From: an uncultured bacterium
GTDB lineage: Bacteria > Cyanobacteriota > Vampirovibrionia > Gastranaerophilales > Gastranaerophilaceae
Assembly: GCA_900549855.1 (NCBI GenBank)
Contig: URPS01000033.1
Coordinates: 1-24,271, forward strand
Length of the DNA: 24,271 nucleotides
Direction of reading: 5' to 3'
Part shown: one piece after another, positions 15,120 to 23,294 of the stretch
How positions within the stretch are numbered: the stretch's first letter is position 1
Layout: every line of letters starts with the position of its first letter
The notes under the pieces: model-generated
Seen by the model: only the letters and a program-made list of their open reading frames with translations
Databases searched by the model: none
What the model was told of the DNA's origin: nothing
Position numbers and translations under genes: made by a program

Positions 15120-16745
15120 ATGTTTAAATCAAAATTAAAAATTCTTACAGGCGATATTTTAGGCGGCTTAAATTCAGCAATTGTTGCTCTTCCGCAAGCG
15201 TTGGCTTTTGGGGTGGCAACAGGCTTTGGAGCTAGTGCCGGAATTTGGGGTGCTATTATTTTGTGCTGTATTGCAGGATTGTTGGGTGGGAAAGTTCCAT
15301 TGGTATCAGGAATAACAGGTCCTGTAACCATAGTTATTGCGTCTATTATGGCAGCACTTAATGCAGATATTTCTTCTGTAATTTTAGTTATTATTATGGC
15401 AGGAATTTTACAAATAATATTGTCGCTAACCTCGTTACCGGTTATTGTTAAATATGTTCCGTATCCGGTAATATCCGGATTTATGAATGGTATCGGATTT
15501 ATAATTGTCATAATGCAGCTAAATCCGCTTATAGGTTGTCCTGTGATGTCTAATACGATAACCAGTATTACATCATTTGTACATAATTTGAGTTTGATAA
15601 ATTATGATGCTCTTTTGATAGGATTATTAACTCTTTTAATTGTTTTTGTTATTCCAAAAAGGTTAAATAAAGTCATCCCGTCACAAGTTATAGCTCTTGT
15701 TCTTTGTACTTTTATATCAATAAAATTGGGATTGAATGTAGAAAAAATCTCTAATATATCAATTGCGTTTCCTCAAATAGTGTTGCCAAAAGCAGATTTG
15801 CATAGTGTAATTACATATTTTCATTATGCGGTAATGCTTGCTATTGTTTTATCATCAGAAAGTTTGTTAACGGTTTTGGTTTCGGATTCTCTTTTGAAAA
15901 CAAAAACTTCATCAAAAAGTATGCTGTTAGGGCAAGGTGTTGGAAATATAATTTGCGGTTTAACAGGTTCGCTCCCCGGTTCTGCTGCTACAATGAGAAC
16001 AGTTGCAGCTATCAATGCGGGTTCAACAACAAGATTGACGGCTGTTATTAATCCATTAATATTAATGCTTCTTTTATTTAAACTTTCAGGTTTTGTAGCA
16101 GAAATCCCGCTTGCGGTATTAGCAGGAATTTTGATAAAAATCGGGTATGATATTATTGATGTAAAACTCCTGAGAGTAATAAAATTTGCACCAAAAGACG
16201 ATTTGTATGTTTTAGGTTTGGTATTTCTTTTAACTGTTTTTTACAATCTTATTGTAGCTGTTGGTGCAGGTATTACTTGTGCGGCACTTCTTTATGCAAA
16301 ACGAACGGCTGATAGTGCAAAATTAGTTCAGAAAACTGTTTATGACAAAGATATTATGAAATTGGAAAAAATCTTGGAAAAAGATTATAGACATAAAGTA
16401 CGTGTCGTACACATTGATGGTCAATTTTTCTTTGGCTCTGCAACACAACTTGTTTCTCAATTTGAGGATGTTTTGGGTACAAAATATTTGATATTAGATT
16501 ATTCTTCTGAAAATACGCTTGATATTTCTGCAATTTTTGCGTTGGAAGATATTATTATTAGATTGCAGGCTCAAAGAGTAAAAATTCTGCTCGTTTTGAA
16601 ATCGGACGCTGTAAAAGAACAATTTGAAAAGCATGATATTCTTAAACAAGTCGGACATAATCATGTTTTTGATAATGAAACAGATGCTATAGAATTTGCT
16701 AAAAAATGTCTTAAAAATAAGGTAAAAAGACATCGAATTTGGTAA
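15120..16745 (+). CDS. SulP family anion transporter with STAS domain
   Basis: Inner-membrane transporter of the SLC26/SulP family, about 541 residues from the ATG. The N-terminal signature LGGLNSAIVALPQALAFGVA is followed by about a dozen hydrophobic helices up to about residue 400. A C-terminal STAS domain (about 435-535) keeps the conserved Asp-Ile-Ser loop (NTLDISAIFALEDI). Substrates in the family include sulfate, bicarbonate and dicarboxylates; none can be chosen here. The frame also allows a TTG start at 15093. Neither start has a Shine-Dalgarno sequence, and TATTAT lies 7 bases before the ATG, as in other possible leaderless genes of this window. Confidence 0.92.
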   Translation: MFKSKLKILTGDILGGLNSAIVALPQALAFGVATGFGASAGIWGAIILCCIAGLLGGKVPLVSGITGPVTIVIASIMAALNADISSVILVIIMAGILQIILSLTSLPVIVKYVPYPVISGFMNGIGFIIVIMQLNPLIGCPVMSNTITSITSFVHNLSLINYDALLIGLLTLLIVFVIPKRLNKVIPSQVIALVLCTFISIKLGLNVEKISNISIAFPQIVLPKADLHSVITYFHYAVMLAIVLSSESLLTVLVSDSLLKTKTSSKSMLLGQGVGNIICGLTGSLPGSAATMRTVAAINAGSTTRLTAVINPLILMLLLFKLSGFVAEIPLAVLAGILIKIGYDIIDVKLLRVIKFAPKDDLYVLGLVFLLTVFYNLIVAVGAGITCAALLYAKRTADSAKLVQKTVYDKDIMKLEKILEKDYRHKVRVVHIDGQFFFGSATQLVSQFEDVLGTKYLILDYSSENTLDISAIFALEDIIIRLQAQRVKILLVLKSDAVKEQFEKHDILKQVGHNHVFDNETDAIEFAKKCLKNKVKRHRIW

Positions 16746-16767
16746 GTTTAAATCTTTCGGGTATAAT
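16739..16767 (+). promoter_or_regulatory. pheA promoter
   Basis: TTGGTA (16739-16744) and a consensus TATAAT (16762-16767) are exactly 17 bases apart. The -35 box overlaps the stop codon of the SulP gene. The start would be near 16774, leaving a short leader with CGGAG 7 bases before the ATG. Confidence 0.65.
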
Positions 16768-16789
16768 ATAAACAGACACGGAGTTTATT

Positions 16790-17635
16790 ATGTTTGAAGA
16801 TTTTAATGAAGTTATATGTTTGGGTATGGGCGGTTCTTATTCTGAAATCGCAAAAGACAAACTATTTAAAGCGTATGATTTGTTTTTGTACCAACGTTCT
16901 TTTAGTTCAATCAAGGAATGTATAGATTATGTTGATGAAAATAGTAATGCGATTGCAGTTTTACCGGTAGAAACAACATACAAGGGTATTATTAGAGAAA
17001 CAATTGATAATTTGATACTTACCAAAAATCAAAATATTCAAATTTTAGCGGAAACTATTGTGCCGGTTAATGATTGTATTTTATCTAAGACTACTGAATT
17101 TTATTCAATAACTGGTTTGATTGCAAATCCTAACGCATTAGCTAAAAGTAAGACTTTTATTAAGGATGAAATGCCAAGACAGCTCAACATCGTAGTTGCG
17201 GAAAGTATGGACGAAGCCGCACGCTCTTTATGTAATTATAATTTAACGTATTCAATCATAGGAACTCATAAAACTGCAGAATTGTATAATTTGAATGTAT
17301 TAAAAGAGCATATAGAAGATGATAAAAATAACGAACGCAGATTTATAGTAATCGGAGATGCATCTACTCAATCTACGGGTCGTGATAAAACAAGTATTGT
17401 ATTATTCCTGAATGACCGACAAGGTGCACTTCTTGATATTGTTCAAGTATTTGTAAAATACAATATAAATATTACACAAATAAATTCTAAAATGATGAAT
17501 AATAATGCGGAAGAACAAGCTGTATTTATTGACTTTGATGGTCATAAAGATGATAATGTTATAAAAAATCTAATAAATGAATTAGAACCGCATGCGCAAA
17601 ATGTAAGAATTATTGGCTCTTACGCAAAGTTTTAA
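16790..17635 (+). CDS. pheA: Prephenate dehydratase-like protein with ACT domain
   Basis: Matches monofunctional prephenate dehydratase, which makes phenylpyruvate for phenylalanine, in length (281 residues), order of motifs and a C-terminal ACT domain (about 203-281, DRQGALLDIVQVF). Several signature residues differ. The usual PIENS is PVETT (59-63). The N-x-T-R-F motif, whose Thr is needed for catalysis in the E. coli P-protein, reads NERRF (181-185), with Arg183 at the Thr position. The surrounding alignment (AELYNLNVLKEHIEDDKNN) is unambiguous. It may be a divergent enzyme or one that has lost dehydratase activity but keeps ligand sensing. Its stop interlocks with that of the convergent gene in a shared TTAA. 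Confidence 0.85.
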   Translation: MFEDFNEVICLGMGGSYSEIAKDKLFKAYDLFLYQRSFSSIKECIDYVDENSNAIAVLPVETTYKGIIRETIDNLILTKNQNIQILAETIVPVNDCILSKTTEFYSITGLIANPNALAKSKTFIKDEMPRQLNIVVAESMDEAARSLCNYNLTYSIIGTHKTAELYNLNVLKEHIEDDKNNERRFIVIGDASTQSTGRDKTSIVLFLNDRQGALLDIVQVFVKYNINITQINSKMMNNNAEEQAVFIDFDGHKDDNVIKNLINELEPHAQNVRIIGSYAKF

Positions 17636-19038
17636 GCTGCCGGAGTGTCTGCTGAATGATTAGGATTTGATTTTTTCATGTCTTGAAATTCGTCAAGTCC
17701 GACTTTCCAACTATCTTCATATTTAAAATCTCTGGATGCAATTTCATCCGGCAAGCCGGCATGGTGAATTTTTGGTAGCAATTCTTTTTCGCTCATTTCA
17801 ATTGGGGCAGAAATTTCATCATCAGAATCTTGACAAATAAAGACACCTTCTCCATTATTGTTTATTTTATAACCGACAATAGTAATTTCGTGTCCGGCTA
17901 GTTTGCCGTTGTTTTCCGGATCCGGCCAAGTATAGCCGATAATTATATTATGTCCCATCTTTAATGTATCTAATAATTCTTTTTTGATTGTTCCAAAATC
18001 TTTTTCGTAACCCTTTAAACGTCCATTTTCATCGACGATTTGATAAGTTACGGATGTCGTATTTTTATCTTCAACAACAGATTCAACATAAGTTTTTTCA
18101 AAATCAATTAGTCCGCCATCTTCTTGTGTCCAAGAATTTGGTGCACGTTTATCAATCAGAGAGTTATAAGTCTGTTGTGAACCTAACTGCATTAAAGTAG
18201 ATTGCATAAGAACATCAATTATAGAACGCTCTTTTGCGTCACGATGGTTGTTTTGAATTCTTGCACGAATAATTGCGTATTCATCCGGCTTGAGTAAAAC
18301 GGTTGCAGTGTTGTAATCTTTCATTTGATGTGGAGTTTTAAAATTTGTTAATAACCATACAGATTCCAAAGACTTATCAGAAAGATTATCCATGCTGATA
18401 TCTTTTAATACTTCGTTCTTAGGAGAAGTTAGTCCTTCTACCATACGGAAAAATTCTGCTGTATGCTTTGTTGCTAAATCAAACTCAATACTTGCTGCGG
18501 GACAAGTTCCGGTATGCATATTATCAAGTTCCCATTCTGTTTGAGCAATCTCTTTTGGGTTTTCTGACATATTTGTAATCAAGCCGACGATTTGACGTTT
18601 ATATTGGCTTGGAATATCTTCACAAGTCTGAGTAATAGAATACGGATTTGCTAAAATATCCAAACATTCTTTCAAAATTGTTACCTTGTCTAACCCCGGA
18701 TCTCTTTCTTCTGTAATAATTTTATGCAAATTATCCAAAACAGAGCTTTTGTCGTTAGAATTATTCTTCAAAAGTTGACCGGATTTTAGTGCAAATTCCA
18801 ATTTTTTTCTGTATTTTAAATCAAGTTCATTTGATAATTCTTCATATTTTTTCTTTTCATCTTTTGTGGTTAAAGATGTTCTTGTTGTTAAGGCAGAAGT
18901 GTACGCAGATGCTCTAAAAACAGGAGTCTTTGTTTCGTTCTCCGGAACAGAAATTTCTGCAGCAGGTTTTGAATTCATCGTTTTTTGAATTCCTGCAGTT
19001 TGATATAAATTAATTTTTTGAAAATCTACACTAGCCAT
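17632..19038 (-). CDS. Unknown protein, putative papain-fold cysteine protease
   Basis: About 468 residues from the ATG at 19036-19038. A TTG nine codons upstream is also in frame. The N-terminal 60 residues are low in hydrophobics and look disordered, followed by a charged helical region with KKKYEELSNELDLKYRKKL. Three separated motifs fit a papain/C39-like Cys-His-Asp triad: TGTCPAAS (Cys179), AGHEITIVGY (His383) and FICQDSDDE (Asp404). There is no signal peptide or membrane segment. The family is not recognised, and protease activity is inferred from these motifs only. No ribosome site is evident. It is convergent with pheA. Confidence 0.7.
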   Translation of the reverse strand: MASVDFQKINLYQTAGIQKTMNSKPAAEISVPENETKTPVFRASAYTSALTTRTSLTTKDEKKKYEELSNELDLKYRKKLEFALKSGQLLKNNSNDKSSVLDNLHKIITEERDPGLDKVTILKECLDILANPYSITQTCEDIPSQYKRQIVGLITNMSENPKEIAQTEWELDNMHTGTCPAASIEFDLATKHTAEFFRMVEGLTSPKNEVLKDISMDNLSDKSLESVWLLTNFKTPHQMKDYNTATVLLKPDEYAIIRARIQNNHRDAKERSIIDVLMQSTLMQLGSQQTYNSLIDKRAPNSWTQEDGGLIDFEKTYVESVVEDKNTTSVTYQIVDENGRLKGYEKDFGTIKKELLDTLKMGHNIIIGYTWPDPENNGKLAGHEITIVGYKINNNGEGVFICQDSDDEISAPIEMSEKELLPKIHHAGLPDEIASRDFKYEDSWKVGLDEFQDMKKSNPNHSADTPAA

Positions 19039-19097
19039 ACATATATAAAAACAATTATTTAGCAAAATTTGCTTAATTATTAAGAAAGATTACAAGA

Positions 19098-19300
19098 CTA
19101 CGATATAAGTTGAAAATTGAAAGTTGTATTAAAATTTTCATAGCGCTTTACGTTGAATTGTTTTTTAGTTATTTACTAAATAATCTTCCAAAGCGCACAT
19201 TCCCTCCCTTTATAGGGGGAGGGCTAGGGAGGGGGCTATCCCCGCAAAAATCATTTTTATAACAATTTTCAATTTTCCACTTTCAACTCAAAACAAATTC
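19098..19300. repeat. Composite intergenic repeat region with hairpin copy B
   Basis: This fills the 260-base gap between the WG-repeat gene and the putative protease gene. The outer parts are inverted relatives (AGTTGAAAATTGAAAGTTG near 19098 and its reverse-complement-like partner near 19265-19290). The core has AAGCGCACATT followed by CCCTCCC (19202-19208) and GGGAGGG (19217-19223), then a second GGGAGGGGG. The segment AGCGC...CCTC.CTTTATAGGGGGAGG recurs at 24203-24231. No coding frame was seen. Confidence 0.6.
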
Positions 19301-19325
19301 ACGCATTCACTTTCCAATTCAATAC

Positions 19326-20195
19326 TTATTGGCTCAAATGTCTTCTCAAATTATTTTTAACTCCGCCAAGTGGTCCATTGTTAGGAGCTACCAAATTTTG
19401 GTAATATTTTTTTGCATAAACAATCGGGAATTTTGGTAGCCAAGTGAATTTCATAATTATGTTAGCAGCATCTGCACCTTGCGAAAACATCAATTCATCA
19501 ATTGTTTGTTCGTAAGCCGGTGAGATGGAAGAAATTACTTTTAACAAATAATTTGTCGCAGTCACGCTATAATACCCTGTTGTGGCAGCAGGCTTTTGGA
19601 TAAGCTCAGTAATCGTAAAATCAACATCATCTCTATTTGCTACAATATCGAGTGGAAGAGTCAACTCTCCGTCTTTAGAACTCTCTATTTCAAATTGTTG
19701 ACCGTTGTATACAATAACCATTTTGTTACGTTTTGGCATATAAATGTCATCAAAAATATTATCTAAAATAGGTTGTCCGTTAAAATCCGTAACACCGTAT
19801 TTATAGTTTTTACAAGTCAAAAACATTCCGCCAAAAAGCAAATCAATAGAGGAATATTCAACCGGCAGTATTACAAAACCTTTTTCATCAAAAATACCGA
19901 ATTTATCACCTTTTGCAAATTTTGCGAATTTTCCTAGTATTCTATCAGCTTTTGAATATTTAGCGTCAACTAGAACAGTGCCACTGTCATCAATTATTCC
20001 AAACTTTGAACCGCTTTGCATAATCCAAGAGGATTCACCTAAGCGGATAAGTTTTTTGTACTTAGCGTCTACAATTGTTTCGCCTTGTTCATTCTTAAGC
20101 CCAAATTTTCCGTCTTCACTAAAAACGGTTGGTCTTGCAAAACTGACATTTTGCAACATAAGCATAGTTATAACAAATAAAGCAAACTTCTTCAT
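19326..20195 (-). CDS. Secreted WG-repeat protein
   Basis: A 289-residue exported protein with a signal peptide (about 1-20, MLMLQNVSFA). Four WG/KWG-type repeats follow, with FG or YG at 31-32, 65-66, 99-100 and 133-134, an exact 34-residue period. Each reads roughly like KFGIIDDSGTVLVDAKYSKA. Such repeats form beta-rich scaffolds; their ligands are mostly unknown. The C-terminal half (about 175-289) has no recognised domain. It lies 29 bases after uvrB on the same strand and may be transcribed with it. There is no clear ribosome site. Confidence 0.85.
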   Translation of the reverse strand: MKKFALFVITMLMLQNVSFARPTVFSEDGKFGLKNEQGETIVDAKYKKLIRLGESSWIMQSGSKFGIIDDSGTVLVDAKYSKADRILGKFAKFAKGDKFGIFDEKGFVILPVEYSSIDLLFGGMFLTCKNYKYGVTDFNGQPILDNIFDDIYMPKRNKMVIVYNGQQFEIESSKDGELTLPLDIVANRDDVDFTITELIQKPAATTGYYSVTATNYLLKVISSISPAYEQTIDELMFSQGADAANIIMKFTWLPKFPIVYAKKYYQNLVAPNNGPLGGVKNNLRRHLSQ

Positions 20196-20224
20196 AATAA
20201 AAGATTAGCATAAAATCCAAAAAA

Positions 20225-22207
20225 TTATACCATTTCTCTTAATTTTTTTAATTGGTCACGAATCTCTGCAGCACGTTCAAAATCAAGAATTTTAGCGGCT
20301 TTGTGCATATCTTTTTCAAGTTTGTTGATAAGTTTTGGTAAATCTTTTTTGTCGATACCCAAATCTACCATTTCTTCTGCCACAATATCTTCCAAGCTTC
20401 TATAACTTGCAACAAGAGAAAGTAAATTGTTTTCAATCGGTTTTTTGATTGTTTGAGGAATAATGCCGTATTTTTTGTTGTAAGCAAGTTGTATTTCTCT
20501 TCTTCTGTTTGTTTCATCAATTGCACGCTGCATAGAATCCGTAATTTTATCCGCATACATAATAACTTCACCGCAAGCATTACGAGCTGCACGACCAATT
20601 GTCTGAATCAAGCTTGTGTCAGACCTTAAGAAACCTTCTTTATCTGCATCCATAATTGCCACAAGCGAAACTTCAGGAATATCTAAGCCTTCTCTTAAAA
20701 GGTTTACACCAATCAGAACATCAAATTCGCCTAGTCTTAAATCTCTCAAAATTTCAACACGCTCAATTGACTTAACTCCGCTATGTAAATATCTTACACG
20801 AATGCCTTCTTGCAAAAAGAAATCGCACAAATCTTCTGCCATACGTTTTGTTAAAGTTGTGATTAACACACGCTCATCCTTTTTGGCACGTTTTTCAATT
20901 TCTGTTTTCAAATCCGGAATTTGTGACTCAATCGGTTTAACGGTGATTTTAGGATCAACAAGCCCTGTAGGACGAATAATCTGCTCAACAAGCTGCTGCG
21001 AAGTTTGCTTTTCAAAATCAGCAGGTGTTGCTGAAATATAAATCTTTTGTCCGACTTTTGCAAAAAACTCTTCACTCTTTAAAGGTCTGTTATCTTTTGC
21101 ACAAGGAAGGCGAAAACCAAAATCCACAAGAGTTTTCTTTCTTGCTGCATCTCCATGATACATACCGTTAAGTTGCGGAATTGTTACATGAGATTCATCA
21201 ATGACAGTCAAAAAATCACCTTGAAAATAGTCCAACAAAGTTGCCGGAGCCGAACCTACAGGTCTGCGTTCTATTATTCTTGAATAGTTTTCAATTCCGG
21301 AACAATAGCCCATTTCCTTAATCATTTCTATGTCATATTTAACTCTTTGTTGAAGTCGTTGTGATTCAAGAATTTTATTTTCACTTTCCAGTTCAATAAC
21401 TCTGTTTTTGAGTTCTGTTTTAATCATAGAAATTGTTTCGTCTTCGTTTTCGTCATATGCAATATAATGCACAGCCGGATAAATCATAACAGATTCAGGA
21501 ACTTCAATGATTTCACCGGTCAAATTGTCAATTTTAACAATTTTTTCAATCTCATCTCCGAAGAAATAAATCCTTGTAATAATTTTTTCGTAAGCCGGCA
21601 TGATTTCTAAAATATCGCCTCTTGCTCTAAAGGTTGAACGCTCCAGAACCAAATCATTTCTTGTGTATTGCGTCATTACAAGATGTTTTATCAAATCACC
21701 TCTATCTAGAACATCACCTACTTTAACTTGAATTGTTCCTTTAAAATAGCTTTCCGGCAAACCTAAACCATAGATACAGCTTACAGATGCAACAATAATT
21801 ACATCATTTCTTTCATATAGGCTTCTCGTTGTGTTATGTCTTAGTCGGTCAATTTCTTCGTTAATACTTGCAGATTTTTCTATATAAGTGTCTGTTCTTG
21901 GAATATAAGCTTCCGGTTGATAATAATCGTAGTAAGAAATAAAATATTCTACTGCATTGTTTGGAAATAGTTCTTTGAATTCATTATAAAGCTGCGCAGC
22001 CAAAGTCTTGTTGTGCGCAATAATTAATGTAGGTTTTTGAAATTGCTCAATAACATTTGCAATCGTAAATGTTTTACCGGAACCTGTAATCCCAAGTAAT
22101 GTTTGAGTGTCATCTCCGGCTCTTAGTCCTTCAATAAGCTGTTCAATCGCTTTTGGCTGGTCGCCTGACGGTTTATATTTCGATACCAGTTCAAATTTTC
22201 TTTCCAT
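20225..22207 (-). CDS. uvrB: Excinuclease ABC subunit B
   Basis: Damage-verifying helicase-like subunit of nucleotide excision repair. The 660 residues match the family. Walker A is GITGSGKT (39-46). The damage-probing beta-hairpin region YYDYYQPEAYIPRTDTYIEK, the DESH box, helicase motif VI (QTIGRAARN) and a C-terminal UVR domain that binds UvrA/UvrC (about 620-656) are all present. The ATG has no Shine-Dalgarno sequence; TATAAT lies 6 bases upstream with TATACA 17 bases before it, so the mRNA is probably leaderless. LexA control cannot be judged; no obvious SOS box was recognised. Confidence 0.97.
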   Translation of the reverse strand: MERKFELVSKYKPSGDQPKAIEQLIEGLRAGDDTQTLLGITGSGKTFTIANVIEQFQKPTLIIAHNKTLAAQLYNEFKELFPNNAVEYFISYYDYYQPEAYIPRTDTYIEKSASINEEIDRLRHNTTRSLYERNDVIIVASVSCIYGLGLPESYFKGTIQVKVGDVLDRGDLIKHLVMTQYTRNDLVLERSTFRARGDILEIMPAYEKIITRIYFFGDEIEKIVKIDNLTGEIIEVPESVMIYPAVHYIAYDENEDETISMIKTELKNRVIELESENKILESQRLQQRVKYDIEMIKEMGYCSGIENYSRIIERRPVGSAPATLLDYFQGDFLTVIDESHVTIPQLNGMYHGDAARKKTLVDFGFRLPCAKDNRPLKSEEFFAKVGQKIYISATPADFEKQTSQQLVEQIIRPTGLVDPKITVKPIESQIPDLKTEIEKRAKKDERVLITTLTKRMAEDLCDFFLQEGIRVRYLHSGVKSIERVEILRDLRLGEFDVLIGVNLLREGLDIPEVSLVAIMDADKEGFLRSDTSLIQTIGRAARNACGEVIMYADKITDSMQRAIDETNRRREIQLAYNKKYGIIPQTIKKPIENNLLSLVASYRSLEDIVAEEMVDLGIDKKDLPKLINKLEKDMHKAAKILDFERAAEIRDQLKKLREMV

Positions 22208-22213
22208 ACCAAC

Positions 22214-22242
22214 ATTATATCACTCGTAGAAAATATTGTATA
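22214..22242 (-). promoter_or_regulatory. uvrB promoter, leaderless type
   Basis: On the minus strand TATACA (22237-22242), a 17-base spacer and TATAAT (22214-22219) place the RNA start at the ATG (22205-22207). Confidence 0.55.
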
Positions 22243-22256
22243 AAATCGGCAATTTC

Positions 22257-22285
22257 TTGATAGATTGGGAGTTCTGTGATAGAAT
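22257..22285 (+). promoter_or_regulatory. Promoter of the 22404 gene
   Basis: TTGATA (22257-22262) and TAGAAT (22280-22285) are 17 bases apart. The start would be near 22292, giving a leader of about 110 bases before the ATG. Confidence 0.58.
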
Positions 22286-22295
22286 GAAAATCTTA

Positions 22296-22366
22296 AAACT
22301 TAAAGTTTTTGTAAAATTTTGTAAAAACATAAAGAGGTGAACGCAAAAATTTTTTTCACCCTCGTT
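22296..22366 (+). promoter_or_regulatory. Structured 5' leader of the 22404 gene
   Basis: The leader has a palindrome AAAACTT-A-AAGTTTT (22296-22310), a tandem 10-base repeat TTTTGTAAAA (22307-22326), and a hairpin GAGGTGAA / TTCACC-CTC with one bulged C (about 22332-22366). No known riboswitch class is recognised and no terminator is present. Control at the level of translation or stability is possible. Confidence 0.38.
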
Positions 22367-22403
22367 AATATAAATAGCATACGTATGAAGGAGATTTTGC
22401 CGA

Positions 22404-23294
22404 ATGATAAAGCCAATAGGGATGGCTAATGTAATTTTTAGAGCTGATAAACAAACGATTGATAAACAAACCGGCGAGTACGTTGATCCGATGATGAAAT
22501 GGCCGCTTCGTGGTGCTGCTTTTACTAACGAAGTAGGTGAAGCTTTGCGCCCGATAATCGGAGGAGCAGCAAATTTAACTTGGGTTCCGGCTTTGATGTA
22601 TATTGGTGCTGATGTTTATGACAAATATAAAAATGATCAGACGGAATACAGCCCAAATTCAAAAAGATGTTTAAAAGAAGCAATTTTTCAAGGATTAGCG
22701 AGTGTGTGTCTTCCTGTCTTTGCGGTTAAATTTGGACAAAATATATTTTCTCAATTTGGCAAATTTGATAAAGATGGAATATCTTTAAATTCAAAAGAGC
22801 ATGTTTCTAAAGTTGCAGAACAATTTATTGCAAATGGTAAAATGCACGCATTTGATGGGCAAGATGATGCTTGTGTTAAAGAATTTTTATCTCAAGTATC
22901 CAGCAGCAAAGATTATAGCGATAAAAAGCAAAAGGTTAAAGTTTTCAGAAATGAAAATCAAGAAAAACTTGAAAAATATGCAGAAAAAACAATCAAAGAT
23001 TTGATTGAGTTGCGCAAAAACCTTCTTAATCCGACTGATGCAATGAAATCTAACGGTTGGTATTCTAAGTATACAAAAGGTTTAAAAGGTGGACAAACTC
23101 CTAGTGTCGCAGTAAAAAATGTCTTGACTGATTTTCAAAAAGGCAAAATGATGAAGGGTAATTTCATTAAAACAATTGGCGGCTTCATAGCGCTTGGTTC
23201 TGCAATCAAACCGATAGACCATTTTGTTGAAAATGTACTTATTGGCAAATATGTAGGTCCGCAAATAGATAATTTTAAAACTAAAAATAAATAG
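22404..23294 (+). CDS. Hypothetical protein, lineage-type
   Basis: A 296-residue protein with GGAGA 10 bases before the ATG and a good upstream promoter. It has no cleavable signal peptide. Moderately hydrophobic helices occur near 54-70 (NLTWVPALMYIGADVYD), 92-108 (IFQGLASVCLPVFAVKF) and 252-272 (GNFIKTIGGFIALGSAI). The centre (about 140-215) is lysine-rich and helical. A conserved-looking N-terminal part reads MKWPLRGAAFTNEVGEA. It may be membrane-associated and may be restricted to this lineage. I do not recognise the family and propose no function. Confidence 0.78.
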   Translation: MIKPIGMANVIFRADKQTIDKQTGEYVDPMMKWPLRGAAFTNEVGEALRPIIGGAANLTWVPALMYIGADVYDKYKNDQTEYSPNSKRCLKEAIFQGLASVCLPVFAVKFGQNIFSQFGKFDKDGISLNSKEHVSKVAEQFIANGKMHAFDGQDDACVKEFLSQVSSSKDYSDKKQKVKVFRNENQEKLEKYAEKTIKDLIELRKNLLNPTDAMKSNGWYSKYTKGLKGGQTPSVAVKNVLTDFQKGKMMKGNFIKTIGGFIALGSAIKPIDHFVENVLIGKYVGPQIDNFKTKNK

